This document shows positions 1-7,588 of a stretch of DNA of 64,000 nucleotides, piece after piece. The first letter of the stretch is position 1. Every line of letters begins with the position of its first letter. Source of the stretch: Candidatus Poribacteria bacterium (lineage in GTDB: Bacteria > Poribacteria > WGA-4E > JAJDTR01); NCBI GenBank assembly GCA_028820655.1, contig JAPPIK010000056.1:213880-277879 (forward strand), read 5' to 3'. The notes beneath the pieces were generated by a model that did no database searches, was not told where the DNA came from, and worked only from the letters and a program-made list of their open reading frames with translations. A program made the translations under genes and the position numbers.

Positions 1-589
1 CCTCGCCCCTGATGATGCGGAACGACAAGCGGAACAGTTTTCGCATCTCCTGTTGCCAGTTGCCGACGAGACCGGCGGGCGGCACGATGAGTATACGGCG
101 AATCAGCCGGCGGGACAGCATTTCGCGGACGTACAGCCCCGTCATGATGGTCTTGCCGGCGCCCGCGTCGTCCGCCAGCAGGAATCGCAGAGGCGTCTGT
201 TCCAGCATTTTTTCATACACAGCGATGCGCTGGTGCGGGAGCGGGTCGATTAACGAGGTTTCCGTGGCAAATGCCGGATTGAAGAGGTGACCATAAGCGA
301 GACGGTGCGCCTCCGCCACTGCCGCGACGGCGTTCGGGTCGGCGGCGAAGTCCATGCTCCGCGCTTCGTCGGATACGGTTTTCACGTCTTGACGCACCTC
401 GCTGGCTTCCGCCAATTCAATGATGCGTTTCCACGCCAATTTGTTTGGGCGCGACTGCCTATTCTCCCAGCGGTTGACGGTGGCGAAGGAGACACCGACA
501 AGCTCCGCGAATTTGGTTTGCGTTAAGCCTTTGGTCTCGCGGATATCTTTGATTTCCTGGGGATAGTCGTCGGGTAAAATGGTTGCCAT
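1..589 (-). CDS. XRE-headed SNF2-type helicase, 3' part beyond window
   Basis: The reading frame is open from the ATG at 589 to the window edge, giving the first 196 residues. Residues 11-60 are an XRE/Cro-type helix-turn-helix (GLTQTKFAELVGVS, then TVNRWE). Residues 116-121 look like the Q-motif region (PLPHQR) and 140-147 are the Walker A loop ADDAGAGKT, followed by the motif Ia region LIVPPAGLVGNW at 167-178. This loop is typical of the HepA/RapA-like SNF2 ATPases found in bacterial defence and repair loci. An ATP-driven DNA translocase carrying its own DNA-binding head is therefore likely. It lies about 200 bp downstream of a RecB-like nuclease on the same strand, so the two may be co-transcribed. 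The C-terminal helicase lobe and any further domain are outside the window, so the exact subfamily (for example a DISARM DrmD-like protein) cannot be settled. Confidence 0.85.
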   Translation of the reverse strand, partial: MATILPDDYPQEIKDIRETKGLTQTKFAELVGVSFATVNRWENRQSRPNKLAWKRIIELAEASEVRQDVKTVSDEARSMDFAADPNAVAAVAEAHRLAYGHLFNPAFATETSLIDPLPHQRIAVYEKMLEQTPLRFLLADDAGAGKTIMTGLYVREMLSRRLIRRILIVPPAGLVGNWQQEMRKLFRLSFRIIRGE

Positions 590-790
590 GTTTTCCAAAT
601 GATTCGCTTAATTCATAGGGGCGATCATCAATCTATAGTCCTCATGTGCATTCATGATCCTGATATCACGTCGTACTATGAGTCTCGCACATGGGCGAGT
701 TTCACGCAGGGATTTAATGCGCTGAGTGCCTCGCGTATTTTCCGACCTGCGCGAAGAGCAACAATCTCAGGTAATGATGTCAAAAGGCAT

Positions 791-2266
791 CTAAGCAGTT
801 TGTAGTTCCCGTATGCCGTCAAGCAGGACACGAGTGGCAACGCAATCATCGTGGTTGTATTCCAAGATTCGCTTTCTGATGGTCTCATCTTTAGCCTTAG
901 TCCAACGATCAAACCACTCGATTGAATTGGCGCCCGATGGGTGAGGGTCACGCCAGTTGAAGCCTAAGTACGTTGCTAAGGTCTTTAGCGAATAATCTCG
1001 GGTGGGCCACTCGGTCACCTTTCTTACGACGTCAGTGAAAAGGTCGACCGAATCGATAGAATGAAAGAGGCTTTCAATGTCATCCGAAGTGCATACGGAC
1101 GGATATTTTTCTTGCAACCTACGCCAGACGGTTCGCTCATAATGTGAATAATAGTAAACGGCGCAAGGCCTCCTGTCGCTAATATAAGTCCACGCTTCGG
1201 TGAAGGCACGTTCTTCTTCCTCTTGGTTAACCGCATTTGCAAAAAATGCATTGTAACGCTCGGTAGCACTATCACCGCCGCGGCGTTCGACAAATCCGTG
1301 AAGATAACAGAAGTCTCGCATAGGATCGACTTCAATGTCGAAAAACAGTTCAATCTCAGAGCTAGGAAAACTGACAGGCGCCTTCAGGTACGGGCTCGCC
1401 CCTTCGGTCTTTACGAGTTTCGCGCGTTCGTGTAACTTCAGTAGCGTACTGGGGCCGATTCCTGGAAATACTGTCTTCTTGCCAGACATGAATCCTCCAA
1501 TCTCTGCTACAGCCAAGTCTGATACTGTTGGAATGCGGTCAACCATCGCATCGCGTTTCGCACGTCCAAGATCGAAAATTAGGGTTAGATCATCCGATCT
1601 TTCGAGATTGGAGAGGCAAAACGAGTACCAATGACAATCTTTACAGCCGCTGCAATAGGCGGGAATCGTTTGATATTCCTGCGCCACGATTTGCCGCACC
1701 CGCATCAGTGTGTCCTGATAGACTTCCCACATTGTCCAAGGGGATTGCTTGCCGTGCTGTTCGTCAAGGTCGTAGGTAACCTCGTTCCCGTGTATGTCCC
1801 ACACGAAGGGCCGCCGTGAATTGGATAGTCTTAAGCGTTCAAGAATGTCGGTATAGAGTGCGAGTTGTACCCCGTAGTGCTTTTTGGGCTTGCCGTCATC
1901 GCCTTCCTCGCCCGCGCCAGACTTGATATCCCCCGCCAGGTAGCCGTCTCCCTCACGGCGCAATAGATCTGGTTCACCCAACAGGTCGTCTGCAGTAACG
2001 CGTCCGCCATAGATTAGCGGCTCTTCCTTCTGTATGGCTTCAATAGTCCGAAGTTCCTTTTCGTCGCCTGTATAAGACGAAAGGTCACGTACGGGTTGCT
2101 GCACGCCGGCCATTACTTCGAGTTCATACGCAGTACCTTTTTCCCAGAGTAGCTTCACAAACGGGCTCGTCTCATCGCGTTTCGCCCGATTGGTGAATAG
2201 GTCTACGTAAGGACGGTGCGGACACTGTGTCCAGTCGTAAAGCATTGTCGCGGTGATCGGATGCAT
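791..2266 (-). CDS. TM0106-family RecB-like nuclease
   Basis: A 491-residue protein with two nuclease modules. The N-terminal part is a Cas4/RecB-like PD-(D/E)XK fold: D100 in GEPDLL, D113 and K115 in GDIKSG, and Q134. The cysteines that would hold an iron-sulfur cluster are C15 near the start and C205, C208, C211 and C217 in YCSGCKDCHWYSFC. Residues about 250-285 look like helix-hairpin-helix. The C-terminal part is a YprB/RNase H-like 3'-5' exonuclease: D310 and E312 in FFDIEVD, YYYSHYER near 371, and NHDDC at 471-475. The ATG at 2266 follows a clear GGAAGGAG ribosome site. It sits between a decayed XRE head and the XRE-SNF2 gene, all leftward, suggesting a DNA-processing or defence operon. 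The family assignment is good; the biological role of the family is not established. Confidence 0.85.
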   Translation of the reverse strand: MHPITATMLYDWTQCPHRPYVDLFTNRAKRDETSPFVKLLWEKGTAYELEVMAGVQQPVRDLSSYTGDEKELRTIEAIQKEEPLIYGGRVTADDLLGEPDLLRREGDGYLAGDIKSGAGEEGDDGKPKKHYGVQLALYTDILERLRLSNSRRPFVWDIHGNEVTYDLDEQHGKQSPWTMWEVYQDTLMRVRQIVAQEYQTIPAYCSGCKDCHWYSFCLSNLERSDDLTLIFDLGRAKRDAMVDRIPTVSDLAVAEIGGFMSGKKTVFPGIGPSTLLKLHERAKLVKTEGASPYLKAPVSFPSSEIELFFDIEVDPMRDFCYLHGFVERRGGDSATERYNAFFANAVNQEEEERAFTEAWTYISDRRPCAVYYYSHYERTVWRRLQEKYPSVCTSDDIESLFHSIDSVDLFTDVVRKVTEWPTRDYSLKTLATYLGFNWRDPHPSGANSIEWFDRWTKAKDETIRKRILEYNHDDCVATRVLLDGIRELQTA

Positions 2267-2381
2267 GAATGACTCCTTCCGCAGTTGAATTAATGGAATC
2301 CCATCTGGCTGAATATGTTGTCCATTAGACTAAGTTTTGGGTTTTAAGATTGAGAGAATTAGTCACGCTTCCCCAAATAGT

Positions 2382-2501
2382 TCAGGTTACGACGGCGAAG
2401 GAAACGCTAACGAGTTCCGTGCATTGGGTTTGCGTTAAGCCTTGTGTCTCGCGGAGGTCCTTGATTTTCTGGGGATAGGCGTCCGGAATAATTGTTGACA
2501 T
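2382..2501 (-). pseudogene. truncated duplicate of the XRE head of the helicase gene
   Basis: The 39 codons from ATG at 2501 match the first 39 codons of the helicase gene at 589 residue for residue in most places (PDAYPQKIKDLRE against PDDYPQEIKDIRE; GLTQTQ against GLTQTK). Then a TGA ends the frame. Beyond it, nucleotide similarity to the expected NRWEN segment fades within about 20 bp. No helicase sequence follows; the nuclease gene starts 115 bp on. It may be a dead copy, or it may still make a short helix-turn-helix peptide, since a good promoter is kept in front of it. Confidence 0.7.
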
Positions 2502-2536
2502 GTCTTTTACGATCCCTGTGGGTAATGGATACAACT

Positions 2537-2566
2537 ATGTTACCATACTCGTCGCGTGCATGTCAA
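2537..2566 (-). promoter_or_regulatory. sigma-70-like promoter for the XRE remnant/nuclease operon
   Basis: On the minus strand TTGACA (2566-2561) and TAACAT (2542-2537) are separated by 18 nt. The expected start of transcription is near 2530, about 29 nt before the ATG at 2501. No other gene lies closer, so it would drive the remnant and then the nuclease and helicase genes. Confidence 0.55.
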
Positions 2567-2575
2567 GTCGTAATA

Positions 2576-2589
2576 TATAACATGTTATA
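2576..2589. promoter_or_regulatory. 14-bp perfect palindrome, possible XRE operator
   Basis: TATAACATGTTATA is a perfect palindrome 10 bp upstream of the -35 box of the promoter at 2537-2566. Its size and place suit a dimeric helix-turn-helix regulator, and the genes downstream encode XRE domains. The link is inferred; the sequence shows only the palindrome. Confidence 0.35.
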
Positions 2590-2846
2590 CGGGCTATTTC
2601 GCGGAGAGATATGCGGGTGGGAATTTAGGAGGATTAATGCGTGAAACGTGATGCGTAAGGAAGTATTCGTGTAATGATAGACATAAGCAAGTTTCGATAT
2701 GGAAGTTTATCTTCCGATTCAACAAGGAAGATTAGGGTTGGAAGGATGGACGGACGGGAGGTCTCCCTCCGCCCACTCTTAATGGTCATTCCTCCGGTGC
2801 AGATGATGGAGTTACCGAAAAATCCAGAAATGTGCTGCAAGATCTC

Positions 2847-3170
2847 AATCAAGAAACACTCTCTAAAGCTAGTCGTAAAGCGAAAAATGAATGTGTCCCG
2901 CTGATGGATTGTAATCGCAAACTAACAGTTTGCGGTACGAAGGTGTTACTTGCTGAATGAATTATCCCGGCAGGGATAATGGGGCGCTCTCAAGAAACAC
3001 TCGACATTGCACTCCGCTGGAGTGCAGACACGGGGAGGATTCATGTTCTATTGACATCTCACTCCTCTGGAGTGAAATCCATACCACGAAGGAACACTCT
3101 TCACGGCTAGTCATTGAGCGAAAAAACCAGTGTTACTTTCAGAATGAATTATCCCGACAGGGATAATTGC
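2847..3170. repeat. array of five different perfect hairpins
   Basis: Five short palindromes follow each other: 2916-2934 (arms CGCAAACT/AGTTTGCG), 2961-2980 (ATTATCCC/GGGATAAT), 3009-3025 (GCACTCC/GGAGTGC), 3060-3074 (CACTCC/GGAGTG) and 3148-3167 (again ATTATCCC/GGGATAAT). The segments between them begin with a recurring AAGAAACACTC-like word (about 2848, 2991, 3093), so the region looks built from shuffled modules. No convincing reading frame is present. Confidence 0.65.
3003..3075 (-). repeat. two-hairpin dispersed repeat, copy 1
   Basis: About 73 bp bounded by the hairpins at 3009-3025 and 3060-3074. Read on the minus strand it matches 36490-36565 over the whole length, including both hairpins and the spacer (common words GTCTGCACTCCAGCGGAGTG and TCCTCC). 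The two copies are 33 kb apart and inverted. Confidence 0.65.
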
Positions 3171-3532
3171 GCGCTATCAAGATCTACTATGGCTTTGGTA
3201 TCGGGAGAGGGATGTCCCTCCCACCGGAGCGGCCGCTCTTGGCAGAGTCGAACTAAACTATTAACCCCAATCTATCGCTAGGCAATACTCCCCTATATTA
3301 GCCTGCGTTAGCCCAAATAGCGATTTAAACAGGCGGTTTAGCCAGTAGAAGAAGGTTGATAAATACAGTCGTAGTCTGCATTGACGGCATTTCTGATTGG
3401 GTTAAAACAGAAGGCGCTTGCGTTCCCGGGCTAACGCTCAAGATCTGGGCAGTTGACGCCAATGAATGGTTGCTCCTAACACCCGCGACTGCCACTCCTT
3501 TTTTCGTTCGATTGATTGTCTATTTTGGCTAA

Positions 3533-3561
3533 ATCATACTATACATGTGTCAAGTTGTCAA
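3533..3561 (-). promoter_or_regulatory. promoter-like dispersed element, copy 1
   Basis: On the minus strand TTGACA (3561-3556) and TATGAT (3538-3533) lie 17 nt apart, a near-consensus sigma-70 promoter. About 34 bp around it recur almost unchanged at 18150-18184 in the same orientation. The nearest leftward reading frame is about 1 kb away, so either it makes a non-coding transcript or it is a repeat that happens to carry a promoter. Confidence 0.45.
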
Positions 3562-4067
3562 TGAAAATAACGTTGAGTGGTTAGTGGAGGTTGAATATAC
3601 TGAACGGTGAAGTTCCGAAACAAACTCTGTGTTTGGGCACTATTTCAATCAAGACGTCAGCCGAAGTAACGAAAATATTGGGTTACTATCTGTCGGTTGA
3701 TTCGCTTGGTTATCCGGAAGGCTATACGACCAATCTATCTGTGTGCGAATACTCTCAGGCGTAAGAACCTGCTAGACAGTTCATGTTTCCGATGAAAGAC
3801 CCGATGAAAGAAGTGTCAATTCAAGGCTTAAAATTGTTGTGGCGGCGAATCCGTTTCATACCAGAATTTCACACCAACATGTGAACTGTATGAATGTGAA
3901 TACTGCGGATAAGTTAGTCATATCAAGGGTATCAACCCTTTCTCCGCCCCTACTGAGAACCCAAAATTGTTATGAAAAGTATGAAATCGTTCAAGATTGC
4001 CAAACGCCGTTATTCAAACATGCTTATATGCGATTTTAAAATCTAAGTGTTACAGTTGATCCGTGAC

Positions 4068-4083
4068 GCGCAATGAATTGCGC
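4068..4083. repeat. GCGCAAT hairpin repeat, copy 1
   Basis: Arms GCGCAAT and ATTGCGC around GA, followed by CTACTAC. The same hairpin with the same flank is found at 23947-23962. It is a REP-like intergenic element lying just beyond the stop codon of the VanZ-like gene. Confidence 0.6.
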
Positions 4084-4128
4084 TACTACGAACCTCGGAT
4101 CTCATAACCTATGGGCTGCGAATTGGTA

Positions 4129-4566
4129 TTACTCGCTGACTTGAGTTTCTTTCCTCTTGACCCGCAAATATACGATGCCCACCCCTAGTGCGCTGCCAAT
4201 GATGTCAACAATCAAATCGGAAATGGACGAGTGCCGACCTAACACGAATGACTGGTGCCATTCGTCGCTCACGCCGAAGAGAACGGCAACGGCAAAAGCA
4301 ATGATCCAAACAGAGGTCGGGAGCATTCGCCGCAGCGAATACGACAATGCGCGTGCCAGCAAAATGCCAAGTACGGTGTACTCAACGAGATGAAAAACCT
4401 TGTCGATTGGCCCCCAGTCGATAACCTCCATCAGTGTTTCGGGCGGTTGGGACAGCGAAGAAATATAAACTATGAGTCCCATGTAAATCAGGAGTGGCAG
4501 CCAATATCTAATGAATTGCAGGATTCCTTCCTCCTGAACTAGTGCGCATTCACGCCCTGACGCCAA
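4129..4566 (-). CDS. VanZ-like family membrane protein
   Basis: Up to 145 residues with four hydrophobic segments (about 21-40, 57-76, 83-102 and 122-140). The VanZ-family pattern is clear: DKVFHLVEY at about 55-63 and DEWHQSFVLGRHSSISDLIVD at about 101-121. The family is named for a glycopeptide-resistance protein, but most members are small inner-membrane proteins of unknown function. The longest frame opens with TTG at 4566 and has no ribosome site there. A strong AGGAGG (4535-4530) lies inside it, 8 nt before a CTG at 4521. Translation may really begin near 4521 on a non-ATG codon, giving about 130 residues. It stands alone, 30 bp downstream of the dehydratase gene on the same strand, and could be co-transcribed with it. 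Confidence 0.8.
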   Translation of the reverse strand: MASGRECALVQEEGILQFIRYWLPLLIYMGLIVYISSLSQPPETLMEVIDWGPIDKVFHLVEYTVLGILLARALSYSLRRMLPTSVWIIAFAVAVLFGVSDEWHQSFVLGRHSSISDLIVDIIGSALGVGIVYLRVKRKETQVSE

Positions 4567-4596
4567 GTGATTGTGTCGATTACGATCCGTGTCTTT

Positions 4597-6615
4597 TCAA
4601 TCGGTCCCAAAAGCGGTGCCCGATTCTTGTAATGTCGCTCTGCCGGTTTCCAACATCTTGATGATCGTGTCCACATCATAAACACATCCGCCCCAGGTAC
4701 CGCCGCCAACTGATTGAAGCGCTGCCCAAAGACGCGTATCGTCCGGAATCATTTCATCCGCCGCAAGATCGCGACGTGGTGAACGTTCCGCTAGAACTTT
4801 CGCGCCGGCATCGGGGCCAAAAATATCCTCTTTATAGCCTACCAAGTCGACGCTGCCCTCAAGCCGGTTGCAGTCGACTACAATCTGTATTATGTCTCCG
4901 TCAAGGACCTTTCCGATAGGTCCCCCCGCCAAGGCTTCGGGACCGACGTGACCGATGCATGCGCCTGTGGACACGCCGGAAAACCGGGCGTCGGTGATCA
5001 GAGAGACTTCCTTTCCGAAGGATAGATGTTTCAGTGCGGCAGTAATCTGATAAACCTCCTCCATCCCTGTACCCATAGGTCCCCGGCAACAGAGCACCAT
5101 TACATCACCAGGTCGAATTCGATCCTCGTCGTGGCTCTTGATAGCGCGTATCGCATCCTGTTCACGCACAAATACACGTGCCGGACCAATCATTCGGTAA
5201 ACGCCGTCGGCATCGACTACGCTCGGGTCAATCGCGGTGCTTTTGATTACCGAGCCTTCGGGGGCAAGGTTGCCGCGCGGAAACGTAACAGTGCTCGTCA
5301 ATCCGCGCGCCTTCGCCACGCCGGGACTCATGATCACGTCATCAGGATGCACGCCGTCCCTCTCAAGGAGCAGGTTGCGCAATAGCCGGCGCCGCTCCGA
5401 CTCTTCCCACCAGTCTAGATTGTCGCCAAGTGTCTCGCCGGTTGCCGTCATGACCTTCTCGTTCAACACTCCCATTTCCCTCAAGTGCAGCATCACCTCG
5501 GGCACACCGCCCGCGAGAAAAGCCTGAACGGTTGGATGACCGACCGGACCGTTGGGAAGTACATCGACGAGACGTGGTACCTCGCGGTTAATCTCGATCC
5601 AATCTTGGACAAGCGGACGATCCAGTCCGGCAGCATGAACCGTTGCGGGGATGTGCAGGAGTAGATTGGTCGAACCGCCGAAAGCGGCGTGGAGCACCAT
5701 CCCGTTGCGGACCGCTTCAGGAGTGAGAATATCCCGCATCGTGATACCTTTTGATTCCAAATTCACAACGGCGCGCGCCGACCGCTTCGCCATGTCCAGC
5801 CAAATCTCCTGTCCGGACGGTGCGAGTGCGGCGTGGGGAAGCGTCATCCCGAGCGCTTCGGCAACGACCTGTGAAGTGGCGGCTGTACCCAAGAATTGGC
5901 ATCCGCCGCCCGGTGTTGCGCACGCTTTGCAGCCGAGGTCAGCGGCGTCTTGTAGAGATATTTCGCCGTGGGCGAATCGCGCCCCGATGGTCTGAATCTT
6001 TCCCGCATCCTCACCTTCCGTCGGCGGTAGAGTAACACCACCGGGAATTAGTACACACGGCAAATCTGGCGTCCCCGCCAATGCCAGCATCATCGCAGGC
6101 AATCCTTTGTCACAGGTCGCTATTCCTACCACCCCTCTGCGCGTCGGGAGCGAACGGACGAGACGCCGCAGAACTTGGGCGGCGTCGTTTCGGTAAGCGA
6201 GACTGTCCATCATTCCAACCGTACCTTGAGTGCGTCCGTCACAGGGGTCCGAGCAGTACCCCGCAAACGGAATTGCACCGAGCGCCTTGAACTCGTGCGC
6301 CGCTTCCTGCATCAGCAAGCCTATCTCCCAATGTCCCGTGTGGTATCCAAGCGCAATTGGTGTGCCGTCTGGCGCACGAATCCCACCTTGGGTGCTCAGC
6401 AGCAGAAACTGCTTTCGGTTCAATTCGGCGGGTGCCCAACCCATGCCAGCGTTTTGGGTCATGGCAAAAATGTCGCCGCTAGGCCAATTCAGGAGCATCT
6501 CTTCCGCAAGCGGTAGGCTGCCCTCGGGTCCTGCAGCATTCGTTTGGAGGTCATAGATACCGGGGTCTTGCGAATCTAGAATCTCTTCAAACGCGATGTC
6601 TTTCTTGGACGCCAT
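4597..6615 (-). CDS. YjhG/YagF-type sugar-acid dehydratase (IlvD/Edd superfamily)
   Basis: 672 residues, close to the 655 of Escherichia coli YjhG, whose family dehydrates D-xylonate to 2-keto-3-deoxyxylonate. Members use an iron-sulfur cluster held by three cysteines. Candidates here are C121 or C125 ([11 protein letters not shown]), C168 ([10 protein letters not shown]) and the cysteine in [14 protein letters not shown] at about 239. The C-terminal swivelling domain shows [14 protein letters not shown] and [21 protein letters not shown]. The ATG at 6615 follows AGAGGAG. It fits an aldonic-acid catabolic role, consistent with the aldolases and isomerases elsewhere in the window, though no aldolase is adjacent. 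Substrate could be xylonate or another aldonate; dihydroxyacid dehydratase for branched-chain amino acids is less likely because of the length and the YjhG-like motifs. Confidence 0.85.
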   Translation of the reverse strand: MASKKDIAFEEILDSQDPGIYDLQTNAAGPEGSLPLAEEMLLNWPSGDIFAMTQNAGMGWAPAELNRKQFLLLSTQGGIRAPDGTPIALGYHTGHWEIGLLMQEAAHEFKALGAIPFAGYCSDPCDGRTQGTVGMMDSLAYRNDAAQVLRRLVRSLPTRRGVVGIATCDKGLPAMMLALAGTPDLPCVLIPGGVTLPPTEGEDAGKIQTIGARFAHGEISLQDAADLGCKACATPGGGCQFLGTAATSQVVAEALGMTLPHAALAPSGQEIWLDMAKRSARAVVNLESKGITMRDILTPEAVRNGMVLHAAFGGSTNLLLHIPATVHAAGLDRPLVQDWIEINREVPRLVDVLPNGPVGHPTVQAFLAGGVPEVMLHLREMGVLNEKVMTATGETLGDNLDWWEESERRRLLRNLLLERDGVHPDDVIMSPGVAKARGLTSTVTFPRGNLAPEGSVIKSTAIDPSVVDADGVYRMIGPARVFVREQDAIRAIKSHDEDRIRPGDVMVLCCRGPMGTGMEEVYQITAALKHLSFGKEVSLITDARFSGVSTGACIGHVGPEALAGGPIGKVLDGDIIQIVVDCNRLEGSVDLVGYKEDIFGPDAGAKVLAERSPRRDLAADEMIPDDTRLWAALQSVGGGTWGGCVYDVDTIIKMLETGRATLQESGTAFGTD

Positions 6616-6769
6616 TGAATTTCTCCTCTGGCTGGATCATAGTAGCAACAAAATTTCGGATTCCGTTTGATGGCAAACTCGGCTGTATGGTGATGGGAGT
6701 GGACGAATGATTTGTTGACTTCGAACTTGACGCGAAAAGACTGGCGGCGAATCCCGGCGAGAAGATACT

Positions 6770-7588
6770 CTAAGCAAATCTCAACGAGACTCCCGGCGGC
6801 GCCAAATCATACCTCTGGGCGAGTTCATAGAACCGGTTCATCCCGGCAATTTCCGCCTCGCCAAGTTCGTAGGAGATACGGTTTGTCAGATAGTCGCTGC
6901 ACAACGCTTCCGGCAGGCCCAACGTTTCGGCTCCAACTCGTGCAATCTCGGGTATGTGCGGGATACTAAGTTCCTTTGCCTGCCGCAGGATATCGGTAAC
7001 TTTCTCAAGATCAACATCACGCCTTGCGACCCAACAGGCATAAACAAAGGGCAAACCCGTCAATTCGTCCCACTCCGCTCCGAGATCCACGGAATGCGGC
7101 GCTGAATCAAGTTGCCTCAACGCGGCATCTCCTATACGGAGCACTGCATCTGTGTCGGCTGATCGCAGTTCAATGGATGGCGGTGAAGCGGAAAACGTCG
7201 GCTGGAGATCGTACTTCTCGGTTAACACAATTCGAAGCAGAGCGTGTGAGGTACGCGATCCGGTATCCAATCCAACGCTCCGGATCTGTGGAATTGGCAC
7301 CCGGCTAAGAAGTTGAATACTACGCACAGCCCCGTGCGACGAGATAGAAATGCCGGGAATTATGCGGTATGACGAAGGATCTTCCTCGGACGCGCGAAAG
7401 AACTCGATAATCGGGATCAAGCCGACATCTACGCTGCCGACTTTCAACAGGTCGGCTAAACGGCTTGGCACATGAACACTTAGTTCAATCTCATCCCTTG
7501 ATGGAGTCGAGTTCAAAAGGCTGTAGATGAGAGGCTTGGTGTTCAGAAATGAAACCGCGCCGATTCTTACGCGGCTCTTCTGTGCCAT
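6770..7588 (-). CDS. mqnA: chorismate dehydratase MqnA (menaquinone, futalosine pathway)
   Basis: 272 residues opening with VRIGAVSFLNTKPLIYSL, the hallmark of the MqnA/MqnD periplasmic-binding-like fold. The family removes water from chorismate to give 3-enolpyruvylbenzoate, the first step of the futalosine route to menaquinone. Further family segments are VDVGLIPIIEF at about 53-63 and LPFVYACWVAR at about 178-188. The start codon overlaps the end of mqnE by 22 bp, so translation is probably coupled, and the next enzyme of the pathway is made from the same message. MqnD is a close relative, but the beginning of the protein and the pairing with MqnE favour MqnA. A GAAGG ribosome site precedes the ATG. 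Confidence 0.88.
   Translation of the reverse strand: MAQKSRVRIGAVSFLNTKPLIYSLLNSTPSRDEIELSVHVPSRLADLLKVGSVDVGLIPIIEFFRASEEDPSSYRIIPGISISSHGAVRSIQLLSRVPIPQIRSVGLDTGSRTSHALLRIVLTEKYDLQPTFSASPPSIELRSADTDAVLRIGDAALRQLDSAPHSVDLGAEWDELTGLPFVYACWVARRDVDLEKVTDILRQAKELSIPHIPEIARVGAETLGLPEALCSDYLTNRISYELGEAEIAGMNRFYELAQRYDLAPPGVSLRFA

Larger units (their letters stand above)
3171..4128. other. gene-free stretch
   Basis: No reading frame with a ribosome site or a protein-like composition was found on either strand. It holds the promoter-like element at 3533-3561 and the hairpin at 4068-4083. Stop codons are frequent in all frames. Confidence 0.5.

Noticed and set aside
2674-3166. Small frames in the hairpin array
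   Set aside because: They read through hairpins and repeat modules and have no ribosome sites.
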